From: Thermoprotei archaeon
GTDB lineage: Archaea; Thermoproteota; Methanomethylicia; Nezhaarchaeales; WYZ-LMO8
Reading direction: 5' to 3'
Length of the DNA stretch: 15,419 nt
Assembly: GCA_003650865.1 (NCBI GenBank)
Contig: QMSN01000005.1
Coordinates: forward strand, 1 to 15,419
How positions within the stretch are numbered: the stretch's first letter is position 1; each line of letters opens with the position of its first letter. The notes under the pieces were generated by a model that saw nothing but the letters and a program-made list of their open reading frames with translations, ran no database searches and had not been told where the DNA came from. Shown here piece after piece: positions 1-6,178 of the stretch. Position numbers and translations under genes: made by a program.

Positions 1-116
1 GAGGGGGGTCTTGGGGGTCCGTGAACCTCTAAGTAACACTTAGTGCAGAGATTCTCTAAGTTCGCAGCTTCAAAGAGCCCTATCTCAGCGCCACAGCGTG
101 CACAGAACCTCTTCAA
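1..116 (-). CDS. NMD3-like protein, N-terminal fragment (runs off window)
   Basis: Reading the minus strand from a TTG at 116 gives an open frame of 38 codons to the window edge. It begins MKRFCARCG and contains a second CxxC about 20 residues later (LCTKCYLE). The spaced CxxCG...CxxCY pattern right at the N-terminus is how archaeal and eukaryotic NMD3 proteins begin; NMD3 is the 60S export adaptor in eukaryotes, while its archaeal role is unclear. A stop codon sits directly before the TTG, so this is the earliest possible start, and a GGTGA ribosome binding site lies about 5 nt upstream. It follows DUF424 by 23 nt on the same strand. From family knowledge, aIF2-beta, DUF424 and NMD3 often cluster in archaea, which supports the call. 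Only the zinc-binding start is visible, so another zinc-ribbon protein is possible. Confidence 0.7.
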   Translation of the reverse strand, partial: MKRFCARCGAEIGLFEAANLENLCTKCYLEVHGPPRPP

Positions 117-139
117 CTAAGTCACCGTGTCCATCGAGC

Positions 140-451
140 TCAAATGATCTTTATCATCTGAGCGTGAGGTATCGAGGCGACCTCTATAACGGCATCTTTA
201 TGTATTATCTTGCTCTTAATTGCGTACTTCACGCTGTTCTTCCCCAAGAAGTTAGCTATGGTCGCCCTCTTAGCTATCCTCATGGCCTCCTCGACTTTGA
301 CCTTCTCTCCACCGTAGAACCTCTCACTAACCTCTATCTTAAGAGGGCCGTCAGTGAACGTCTTGCCTAGGAGGTCTTCATCGCAGACAGCTACGACTAT
401 GTCCTTGCCGTGGTGGTGGACCTTGACGTAGACCTCCACTTCAACCATCAT
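140..451 (-). CDS. DUF424 family protein
   Basis: A small archaeal protein of about 103 residues, similar in sequence character to the DUF424 family found beside translation factor genes. It starts with a run of beta-strand-like residues (VEVEVYVKVHHHGKDIVVAVCDEDLLGKTF), followed by a helix with an AMRIAKRATIANFLG segment, and ends in alternating hydrophobics. The biochemical function of the family is unknown. Three tandem start codons are available (TTG 454, ATG 451, ATG 448). I take ATG 451 because its A overlaps the TGA stop of aIF2-beta and a GAGGGG site lies just upstream. It is clearly co-transcribed with aIF2-beta and the NMD3-like gene, so a role in translation or ribosome maturation is inferred from context only. 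Confidence 0.85.
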   Translation of the reverse strand: MMVEVEVYVKVHHHGKDIVVAVCDEDLLGKTFTDGPLKIEVSERFYGGEKVKVEEAMRIAKRATIANFLGKNSVKYAIKSKIIHKDAVIEVASIPHAQMIKII

Positions 452-882
452 CAAGCCCCTCTAGCAGGGCTTACAGCGCCACAGGCCTCGCAGTATATCA
501 TTAAGACCCTGCCCTCCTTGCGCAGCTTCGTGTCAACGCCTCTACACACCGGGCATATCACGTAGAGCTTTGTGTATATCTCAATTAGGTTGTCTATCTT
601 CTCTTTGGAGAACTTCCCGTGAAGTATCGCCCTGACGTCCTCTATAGTTCCCGCTGTGCCAAGCTCATGGAGGAGGAAGTTGAAGACTTGCTCAGGCTGC
701 CTATTCAGCGTAGTAGCTATCTCCTTGAAGTTCTGGATTATCGTCCTGTTGCCCATTATCATAACCCTAGCCTTAGGAACCTCGAACCTACCTGCCTTAG
801 CCGTCTTCGAAGGCACTTGGCTCAACGCCCTGTCCAGTAGAGCTAGGTACTCCTTAAACCTCTCATCTTGGACCTCGACCAT
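451..882 (-). CDS. Translation initiation factor aIF2 subunit beta
   Basis: Beta subunit of archaeal initiation factor 2, the heterotrimer that delivers initiator Met-tRNA to the small ribosomal subunit. The 143-residue length is normal. Visible parts are an N-terminal helix (about 5-22), the alpha/beta core (about 38-105, with GNRTIIQNFKEIATTLNR and FLLHELGTAGT), and the C-terminal zinc ribbon with C110-x2-C113 and C131-x2-C134. The ATG at 882 has a GAGGT site 6 nt upstream and a TATA-like element about 55 nt upstream. The TGA stop overlaps the start of the DUF424 gene. Identity is secure from the core motif and the zinc ribbon. Confidence 0.97.
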   Translation of the reverse strand: MVEVQDERFKEYLALLDRALSQVPSKTAKAGRFEVPKARVMIMGNRTIIQNFKEIATTLNRQPEQVFNFLLHELGTAGTIEDVRAILHGKFSKEKIDNLIEIYTKLYVICPVCRGVDTKLRKEGRVLMIYCEACGAVSPARGA

Positions 883-930
883 CTCGAAACCTCAACTCCA
901 AGCTCTTTCTTTGAGATAAATGTGCACAGC

Positions 931-941
931 CCCTTATAATA
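931..941 (-). promoter_or_regulatory. TATA-box promoter of the aIF2-beta operon
   Basis: On the minus strand ATTATAAGGG lies between the ahcY stop and the aIF2-beta start. With usual archaeal spacing (TATA centre about 26 bp before the start site) transcription would begin near 911, giving a leader of about 30 nt containing the GAGGT site. The assignment rests on sequence and spacing only. Confidence 0.55.
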
Positions 942-949
942 CCTTAGCG

Positions 950-2248
950 TTAAGTTCCAGCCTCCCAGCTCTCAAGGTACTTCCTCTGCTCCTCTGTGAG
1001 CTTATCTATCTTGACCCCCATTGACTCGAGCTTTAGCCTAGCAACCTCCTCATCTATCTCCTTAGGTACTGAGTAGACGTCAGGCTTTAACGTGTGCCCC
1101 TTCTTGGCGAGGTACTCTATGGATAGAGCTTGGTTGGCGAAGGACATGTCCATGACCTCGCTCGGATGCCCTTCAGCAGCAGCTAGATTTACGAGGCGGC
1201 CCTCAGCAAGCAGGTAGATCCTCTTGCCATTGACCAAGGTGTACTCCACAACATTGGGCCTAATCTCCCTCTTGCTCTTGGATATGGCCTCGAGGTCATT
1301 GATGTTTATCTCAACGTTGAAGTGGCCGCTATTAGCAAGTATCGCTCCATCCTTCATCTTCAGCATGTGCTCTCCCCTTATGACGTTGATGTCGCCTGTC
1401 GCTGTGACAAATATGTCGCCAACGCGGCTTGCCTCATCCATCGTGGTTACTGTGAAGCCATCCATCACAGCCTCTAGGGCTCTGAGGGGGTTTACCTCCG
1501 TGACTATGACGTTAGCTCCCATACCCCTAGCCCTCATAGCTATACCTCTACCACACCAGCCGTAGCCTGCCACTACGAACACCTTGCCGGCCAAGAGCAC
1601 GTTAGTAGCCCTCAAGATCCCGTCTATGGTGCTCTGCCCAGTGCCATACCTGTTGTCGAAGAGGAACTTCGTGTAGGCGTCGTTGACGGCTATTATTGGG
1701 TAGAGAAGCTTGCCATCCCTAGCGAGAGCCCTAAGCCTTATCACGCCAGTCGTTGTCTCCTCAGTTCCCCCTATGACGTTCATACTTGGGGTGCTTACAA
1801 CGCTCTTCACGACCTCGACCTCCCTTGAGGACTCCCCCAGCTTGATCTTGTGGAGTGTCGAGACCAAGTCGGCTCCATCATCTACCGTTATCCTCGGCGC
1901 ACTTGCCAAAACCCTACCTATCGCTTCGTAGTAGCCCTCGAAGTCCATGCCTCTCCAAGCGTACACGTTGACGCCTATGGAGGCTAGGTACGCTGCAACC
2001 TCATCCTGTGTTGACAAGGGGTTAGAAGCGCAGAGAGCAACTTTAGCCCCTCCCTCCATGAGAGTCTCAACGAGAACCGCTGTCTCCTTAGTGACGTGGA
2101 GACACGCTCCTACAACTAAGCCGCTTAGGGGCTTCTCTTCTCTAAACCTCCTCCTGATGTTCATTAGGACGGGCATGTGGTCTCTAGCCCACTTGACCAA
2201 GCCCTCTCCTGCGCTTGCCAGCCCTATATCCTTGACCTTGTACTCCAT
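950..2248 (-). CDS. ahcY: Adenosylhomocysteinase (S-adenosyl-L-homocysteine hydrolase)
   Basis: Cytosolic NAD-dependent enzyme that reversibly splits S-adenosylhomocysteine into homocysteine and adenosine, removing the inhibitor made by every SAM-dependent methyltransferase. The 432-residue length fits. Substrate-domain residues are visible: H51 in HVTKET, the DDGAD segment near 123-127, GGTEETTTG near 160-168, and the K194/D198 pair in AYTKFLFDNRYGTGQST. The Rossmann NAD motif GYGWCGRG is at 228-235, and NSGHFN and AEGHPSEVMDMSFANQ follow. It ends at YLESWEAGT without the Lys/Tyr tail of eukaryotic enzymes, as is common in archaeal and Thermotoga forms. The start ATG overlaps the mtnP stop by one base (TGATG), so the genes are translationally coupled. 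Some archaeal homologues prefer S-inosylhomocysteine, which sequence alone cannot settle. Confidence 0.97.
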   Translation of the reverse strand: MEYKVKDIGLASAGEGLVKWARDHMPVLMNIRRRFREEKPLSGLVVGACLHVTKETAVLVETLMEGGAKVALCASNPLSTQDEVAAYLASIGVNVYAWRGMDFEGYYEAIGRVLASAPRITVDDGADLVSTLHKIKLGESSREVEVVKSVVSTPSMNVIGGTEETTTGVIRLRALARDGKLLYPIIAVNDAYTKFLFDNRYGTGQSTIDGILRATNVLLAGKVFVVAGYGWCGRGIAMRARGMGANVIVTEVNPLRALEAVMDGFTVTTMDEASRVGDIFVTATGDINVIRGEHMLKMKDGAILANSGHFNVEININDLEAISKSKREIRPNVVEYTLVNGKRIYLLAEGRLVNLAAAEGHPSEVMDMSFANQALSIEYLAKKGHTLKPDVYSVPKEIDEEVARLKLESMGVKIDKLTEEQRKYLESWEAGT

Positions 2249-3042
2249 CAGACTAATGCCTCCTTAAGCGCCTCACCGCACTTACAAGTCCTCTCAGCTG
2301 GTATGCGAGGTATGAGGTCTGCTAAGAGCCTCCTCGCCTTGTCAACGTTCTCAGCCATGACTTTAGCCACTTCCTCAGCGGTTACATGCTTTGGAGCCCA
2401 CACGTCGTAGTCCGTCACCATGGTTATGGCTACATAGCAGAGCTCAGCCTCTCTAGCTAGGTTAACCTCTGGGACTAGGGTCATGCCTATCACGTCAGCC
2501 CCCCAGCTCTTAAATAACCTCGATTCAGCCCTAGTAGAGAACCTTGGACCCTCAATGCATATGTAGGTGCCCTTCTCGTGGAACTTCAAGTTCAAGCTCT
2601 TAAGGGACTCTATAGTGACCTCTCTAAGCTGTGGGCAGAAGGGGTCTGCAAGCGACACATGGCACACAACACCTCCATCGTAAAAGGTGTATTCCCTCTT
2701 CTTCGTGAAGTCTATGAACTGGTCTACGACAACGAAGTCCCCCGGCGCATAGTCGTCTCTCAAGCTGCCCACAGCCGATACGGCTATAACCCTCTTGACC
2801 CCGAGCTCCTTCAAGGCCCATATGTTAGCCCTATAGTTTATCTTGTGAGGCGGGATCTTGTGTCCCCTTCCATGCCTAGGTATGAAGGCTATCTTCCTGC
2901 CCTTGTACTCCCCTAAGAACACCATGTCGGAGGTGGGTCCATAGGGCGTGTAGACCTTGATCTCCTGGAAGCTGCCGAACATGGAGGGGTCGTAGAGGCC
3001 TGAGCCTCCTATAATTCCAATCTCAGCCTTCTCTTCAGGCAT
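2248..3042 (-). CDS. mtnP: S-methyl-5'-thioadenosine phosphorylase
   Basis: Phosphorolytic cleavage of methylthioadenosine (the by-product of polyamine synthesis and other SAM reactions) into adenine and 5-methylthioribose 1-phosphate. The 264 residues show GGSGLYD (12-18), the phosphate-site RHGRGH (56-61), EGPRFSTRAES (164-174), and GMTLVPEVNLARE (186-198). TDYDVW (210-215) carries the Asp pair that favours 6-aminopurines, so MTA/adenosine specificity is more likely than guanosine. The C-terminus holds a C253-x-C255 motif; CxC pairs of this kind form stabilising disulphides in hyperthermophilic MTA phosphorylase II of Sulfolobus and the Pyrococcus purine phosphorylase. The start ATG at 3042 lacks a strong ribosome binding site. 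A purine phosphoribosyltransferase is encoded divergently, suggesting capture of the released adenine. Confidence 0.95.
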   Translation of the reverse strand: MPEEKAEIGIIGGSGLYDPSMFGSFQEIKVYTPYGPTSDMVFLGEYKGRKIAFIPRHGRGHKIPPHKINYRANIWALKELGVKRVIAVSAVGSLRDDYAPGDFVVVDQFIDFTKKREYTFYDGGVVCHVSLADPFCPQLREVTIESLKSLNLKFHEKGTYICIEGPRFSTRAESRLFKSWGADVIGMTLVPEVNLAREAELCYVAITMVTDYDVWAPKHVTAEEVAKVMAENVDKARRLLADLIPRIPAERTCKCGEALKEALV

Positions 3043-3073
3043 TTGTCATCCAAGAGCTCTGTTTGAGCAACCA

Positions 3074-3085
3074 CGTTAAATTAGT
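3074..3085 (-). promoter_or_regulatory. Putative TATA promoter of mtnP-ahcY
   Basis: Minus-strand CTAATTTAAC is centred about 38 nt before the mtnP ATG. This would place transcription start about 10-12 nt before the ATG, a very short leader that suits the weak ribosome binding site. Confidence 0.4.
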
Positions 3086-3104
3086 TGCGTCCAATAGCTA
3101 GAGG

Positions 3105-3118
3105 CTAAAGTGAAATAA
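3105..3118 (+). promoter_or_regulatory. Putative promoter of the purine phosphoribosyltransferase gene
   Basis: The A/T-rich stretch CTAAAGTGAAATAAG is about 45 nt before the ATG and would give a start site near 3138 and a leader of about 20 nt that includes GGGGTG. The match to a TATA box is poor, so this is tentative. Confidence 0.3.
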
Positions 3119-3157
3119 GCTGTGGAATTACTATAGAGGATTGGGGTGTAGTAATCT

Positions 3158-3826
3158 ATGTCTAAGGGCATGAAGGTTAAGGTTGTGTCTTGGGAGGATG
3201 TAGTCAAGTGGTGTAAGGAGCTCGCTAGGAAGATAAGGGCTTCAGGCTTCAAGCCAGACGTCGTAGTGGCTATAGCTAGAGGAGGCTTTACGCCAGCAAG
3301 ACTCCTCTGCGACTATCTGGACATAGTTGACCTATTGAGCATAAAGATAGAGCACTGGATCGAGACAGGCAAGCACAAGGAGGAAGCCACGATAAAGTAC
3401 CCGTTCGACTACGACTTCAGCGGCAAGAAGGTGCTCATAGTCGACGATATAGCCGACACCGGCAAGAGCGTTGTTGTAGCCAAGAAGCACATATCGGATG
3501 TCTGCAAACCCCAAGAGCTTAAGACTGCTACCATGCAGCTCATTCCAGCCACATCGATGATAGTCCCCGACTACTACGTAGATGAGGTCAAGGAGTGGAC
3601 TTGGTACATGTACCCCTGGAACTTCACTGAGGACATGATAAACTTGATCATGAGGATAGTCAACGACAAGCCCGATGAGACTTGGACTTCGACGCTGATA
3701 GCTGAGAGGTTTAAGGAGTGGTATGGAGTCGAATTTCCATTAGCAGTGTACGAGGAGATCATGGAGGAAATGGTGTTTAGGGGGAAGTTGTCTAAGGTTG
3801 ATGGAGGCTACGTCAAGAAGAGTTAG
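3158..3826 (+). CDS. Purine phosphoribosyltransferase (COG2236-like, possibly adenine-specific)
   Basis: Transfers a purine base to PRPP to form a nucleotide. The 222-residue protein has the type I PRTase fold: VVVAIARGGFTPARLLCDYL (about 35-54) and the PRPP loop KKVLIVDDIADTGKS (about 90-104). A C-terminal helical region (about 160-222) ends in a winged-helix-like LSKVDGGYVKKS. This layout matches the archaeal gpt-like family, often annotated xanthine/guanine phosphoribosyltransferase. One Sulfolobus member was shown to use adenine and, from memory, lies beside MTA phosphorylase II, so adenine use is a reasonable inference here given divergent mtnP. A GGGGTG site precedes the ATG. The stop overlaps the convergent DUF1847 gene by 4 nt. 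Base specificity is not provable from sequence. Confidence 0.85.
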   Translation: MSKGMKVKVVSWEDVVKWCKELARKIRASGFKPDVVVAIARGGFTPARLLCDYLDIVDLLSIKIEHWIETGKHKEEATIKYPFDYDFSGKKVLIVDDIADTGKSVVVAKKHISDVCKPQELKTATMQLIPATSMIVPDYYVDEVKEWTWYMYPWNFTEDMINLIMRIVNDKPDETWTSTLIAERFKEWYGVEFPLAVYEEIMEEMVFRGKLSKVDGGYVKKS

Positions 3827-4437
3827 CGCTTGTAGAGCCTAGCAGCGAAGTAGTTCGAGGCGTATATAGCTGCAGCAGGGTTATGCCCTGTAACCCTGTC
3901 TTTTACTATTAGTGTCACGACTGGCGCTTTGGAGTGCATGTAGAAGAGAGAGTCATGCCCTACGCATAGACCTATAACACCATTCACGTCGGTGTCTAGA
4001 GAGTTCAGTATAAGTGCTTGAGCTATTGGATTGCACATGGGCTCGAAGCCTCCAGCCCTCATCTTTACGTCTTCGCCTAACAAGTGAGACTTGTCTTCAC
4101 CCCCACACTTGCATACAACTGAGTGCACCTCAAAGCCCATGTCTTCAAGGTACTCAACAACCCACCTCGCCACGTCCATCAACCCCATGCAGAACGCTAT
4201 GCCAATCCTCTTAGCCCCGATTTCACGGCAAAACTCAGCAAACTCCCTCACTCTAGGCCAGACAGCGTACCCCCTCTTCTCGATGGTGGCTGCTGCCCTA
4301 GCGAGCTTAAGTTCAGCCTCCTTGTAGAGCTTTAAGCTCTCAGAGAGCACCTCCTTCATTGTTGCCATTGGGCAGTCAGGAGGAGGGTTTAAGCCGGACC
4401 TACAAGCGTAAACCTTGCATTTAGCGCAGTTAACCAT
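3823..4437 (-). CDS. DUF1847 metal-binding protein
   Basis: A protein of about 204 residues with a cysteine-rich N-terminus (C4-x2-C7, C12 and C22 followed by P, counted from ATG 4437). An alpha/beta body follows with KRIGIAFCMGLMDVARWV, EVHSVVCKCGGEDK, FEPMCNPIAQALILN and NGVIGLCVGHDSLFYMHSKAPVVTLIVKDRVTGHNP. These conserved blocks match the DUF1847 family, usually annotated as metal-binding with unknown reaction. I chose ATG 4437 because GGTG lies 6 nt upstream; a GTG at 4446 would swallow that site. A TATA-like AAAATTTAATG lies about 40 nt upstream. Its 3' end overlaps the phosphoribosyltransferase gene convergently. The many Cys and His residues suggest metal or redox chemistry, but no function should be claimed. 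Confidence 0.85.
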   Translation of the reverse strand: MVNCAKCKVYACRSGLNPPPDCPMATMKEVLSESLKLYKEAELKLARAAATIEKRGYAVWPRVREFAEFCREIGAKRIGIAFCMGLMDVARWVVEYLEDMGFEVHSVVCKCGGEDKSHLLGEDVKMRAGGFEPMCNPIAQALILNSLDTDVNGVIGLCVGHDSLFYMHSKAPVVTLIVKDRVTGHNPAAAIYASNYFAARLYKR

Positions 4438-4470
4438 AACTGACACCAGCTAGTGGGTGAAGTTGTAGGC

Positions 4471-4482
4471 ATTAAATTTTCT
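4471..4482 (-). promoter_or_regulatory. Putative TATA promoter of the DUF1847 gene
   Basis: Minus-strand AAAATTTAATG is centred near 4476. Standard spacing gives transcription start near 4450 and a 13-nt leader holding GGTG. Read on the plus strand, the same element would start transcription inside the broken gene, so it probably serves only DUF1847. Confidence 0.4.
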
Positions 4483-4496
4483 CGGAGGATGTCGCG

Positions 4497-4779
4497 TTGA
4501 GGTTTAAGGCGCTTAGAGCCGACGGGAGGACTTTATGGATTGAGGTAGGAGCGACGTAGTGGAGCTACTAAGGAAGGGGCCCGTGGAGTATGGAGTTAGC
4601 TCTGACCGCTATGGCGTCATCCTCACGCCAATAGAGTTCAAGCCGCCAGAGGAGGACTACGTGGTGGACCTGGAGGTGAACTTCTCTTCATATCGTCGGC
4701 CCAAGCTAAGTTTGTTAAGAGGGTAACGCTGGACATGTTTAGGCTGCTTCATTTTAGCAGGGCATGCATGAAGCACTAA
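4497..4779 (+). pseudogene. Small broken gene with two apparent frameshifts
   Basis: The remains of a protein of about 94 residues read across three frames. A strong ribosome binding site (GGAGG at 4484-4488) precedes TTG 4497, which opens LRFKALRADGRTLWIEVGAT and then stops at 4557. A shifted frame continues from 4559 (VELLRKGPVEYGV...IEFKPPEEDYVVDLEV) to about 4678. A third frame from 4681 (LLFISSAQAKFVKRVTLDMF...CMKH) ends at TAA 4777-4779. Restoring one base at each junction (near 4557 and near 4680) would give a continuous protein with helix and strand character. The final TAA overlaps the convergent MBL-fold gene by 4 nt, just as intact neighbours do. I do not recognise the family. True decay, sequencing error or recoding are all possible; no homopolymer marks the junctions. 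Confidence 0.6.
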
Positions 4780-5675
4780 TCTAACTCGCTACGACCCTCC
4801 TTAGTTGGAATTGACTCGTAGAGCTCTCTCCTATGGGCTTCAAGCATCTCGATAGGCTTACCCTCAAACTCAGCTGCGGAGAGCACCTTAACCCCTCTAT
4901 CCTCAGCCTCCTCGTAGACCCTCTTAATTCTCTGCTTGTACTCGAGGTCTCTCATGAAGTGGTGCTCGACCACCATGATCTCAACGGGCGTCTCCCTTAT
5001 TATCCTGACCATATTGTTTATGGAGGCCTCAAGGCTCGCCTGTGAGTACCTGTAGCCCAGCATGTATGTCATGGGGCCGTCGAGTATCAGAATATTGGGC
5101 TTTTCGCGTAGCACTATGTCCACCTGCTCGTCGAGTGATGGCCCCTCCACGTCTGAGGTGTAAAGCACCTTGCTATCGCCGTCGTCGACAGATACCATAA
5201 CGACGTAGCCCAGCTTAGTGTTGACGCCGTGTGGCACTGGGTGGGATATGCTTATCGTAGTGGAGCCCACCTTCATAACTCTCCCATCAGCGTACTCGTA
5301 GCTTCCACCAGCCTCCCTAATCTTAGCTAAGAAGAAGGCCGCTCTTCTGCGTTGACTGAAGTTTATGTTTTGCGTGGGGTGCTTAACGTAGACGCTCTTC
5401 CCAACTAGTAGCTCTGGGCTGTCGGGCTCGTGGTGGTCGTAGTGGTAGTGGGTGACCACGACGTGGCTGCAGTCCACAAGCTCGTCGGCTATGAGCTGCC
5501 AGGAGGAGTTCATCCTCTCAACTTCAATGGGGTGAGGTGGAAGGCCATAGCGGTATGGCGCTAACGCCACACCCGGATCTATCATCAACCTCAGATCCCT
5601 CGTCGTTATGAGGGTTGCCATGGACCTAACGCCCATGCTGTCGAAGGCTAGGAGCCTGACCTCCAAGAGCTTCAC
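4776..5675 (-). CDS. UPF0282 family metallo-beta-lactamase-fold hydrolase (COG2248)
   Basis: A predicted cytosolic metal-dependent hydrolase of 299 residues. The metallo-beta-lactamase motif HxHxDH is seen as THYHYDHHEP with H76, H78, D80 and H81. Downstream metal-site candidates are H151 in SHPVPHG, the Asp in LYTSDVEGP, and EHHFMRD near 250. An N-terminal DSMGVRSMATLI segment followed by MIDPGVALAPYRYGLPPHP is characteristic of the archaeal UPF0282/COG2248 group. The substrate is unknown; nucleic acid or small phosphoester substrates are possible. Its start overlaps the stop of trmO by 4 nt, implying one transcript. The 3' end is convergent with the broken gene. Confidence 0.88.
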   Translation of the reverse strand: MKLLEVRLLAFDSMGVRSMATLITTRDLRLMIDPGVALAPYRYGLPPHPIEVERMNSSWQLIADELVDCSHVVVTHYHYDHHEPDSPELLVGKSVYVKHPTQNINFSQRRRAAFFLAKIREAGGSYEYADGRVMKVGSTTISISHPVPHGVNTKLGYVVMVSVDDGDSKVLYTSDVEGPSLDEQVDIVLREKPNILILDGPMTYMLGYRYSQASLEASINNMVRIIRETPVEIMVVEHHFMRDLEYKQRIKRVYEEAEDRGVKVLSAAEFEGKPIEMLEAHRRELYESIPTKEGRSELD

Positions 5676-6118
5676 CTCCTAGTCTTCAATGATCTAAGCC
5701 ACCCCATACTAGCTTCAGGGAAGCAGTCGAAGACCGGTATGTAGGGCTTTATGTCTATGACGGGGCTTCCATCGACGGCATCCAACCCCCTAACTAGGAG
5801 GGTGCACCCCCTCCTCTCCACGAGCTCCACAACACAGAGGCATATGGGGTTAGGCCTACTCGGACTGCGAGTGGCAAATACACCGTGACTTGCCTTATCG
5901 TGAGGCGTCAAGACTTGAAGCTTGAGCTCAGAGCTTTCATGAGCCCAGTAGAGCACTATTAAGTGGCTGAAGAGGTCTATGTCCTTCAAGCCCTCCTCGT
6001 ACTCCCTGAAAATCTCGATCTCACTTAGCTTCCCCGAGAACCTCCCTTGAGGAGGAGACTCCTCCCTCCTCTTGTAGGGGGACTTCACGTAGCCTATGGG
6101 CCTCACCGTTAGCATCAT
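5672..6118 (-). CDS. trmO: tRNA (adenine(37)-N6)-methyltransferase TrmO-like
   Basis: A SAM-dependent enzyme of the TsaA/YaeB/UPF0066 beta-barrel family. In bacteria TrmO methylates N6-threonylcarbamoyl-adenosine at position 37 of tRNAs decoding ACY codons. The 148-residue sequence has the family blocks PIGYVKSPYKRREESPPQGRFSG (about 7-29), SHLIVLYWAHES, HGVFATRSPSRPNPIC (about 79-94) and DAVDGSPVIDIKPYIPVFD (about 113-131). It lacks the extra C-terminal domain of the E. coli protein, as is usual for archaeal members. Two ATGs (6118 and 6115) are possible. A TATA-like CTTTATAG about 25 nt upstream predicts transcription starting essentially at the ATG, so the mRNA may be leaderless. It is coupled to the downstream MBL-fold gene. 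The exact archaeal tRNA substrate is inferred. Confidence 0.88.
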   Translation of the reverse strand: MMLTVRPIGYVKSPYKRREESPPQGRFSGKLSEIEIFREYEEGLKDIDLFSHLIVLYWAHESSELKLQVLTPHDKASHGVFATRSPSRPNPICLCVVELVERRGCTLLVRGLDAVDGSPVIDIKPYIPVFDCFPEASMGWLRSLKTRR

Positions 6119-6137
6119 AGAGACTAATACGCGTTAG

Positions 6138-6145
6138 CTATAAAG
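6138..6145. promoter_or_regulatory. Shared bidirectional TATA element between trmO and the MFS gene
   Basis: CTATAAAG reads as a good TATA box on both strands. On plus it predicts a start near 6167, about 12 nt before the MFS TTG. On minus it predicts a start at about 6115, at the trmO ATG. No second clear TATA element is visible in this 60-nt gap. Confidence 0.5.
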
Positions 6146-6178
6146 GGGTATCCACTGCACTCTTGAAGGCTGGTCAAC

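Noticed and set aside
1224..1565. Plus-strand open frame of 113 codons opposite ahcY
   Set aside because: It lies wholly antisense to a well-supported ahcY, has no domain-like features and reflects the codon bias of the opposite strand. The same applies to open frames at 1710-1931 and 1947-2267.
2578..2916. Plus-strand open frame of 112 codons opposite mtnP
   Set aside because: It is antisense to conserved mtnP motifs, with no ribosome binding site and no family resemblance.
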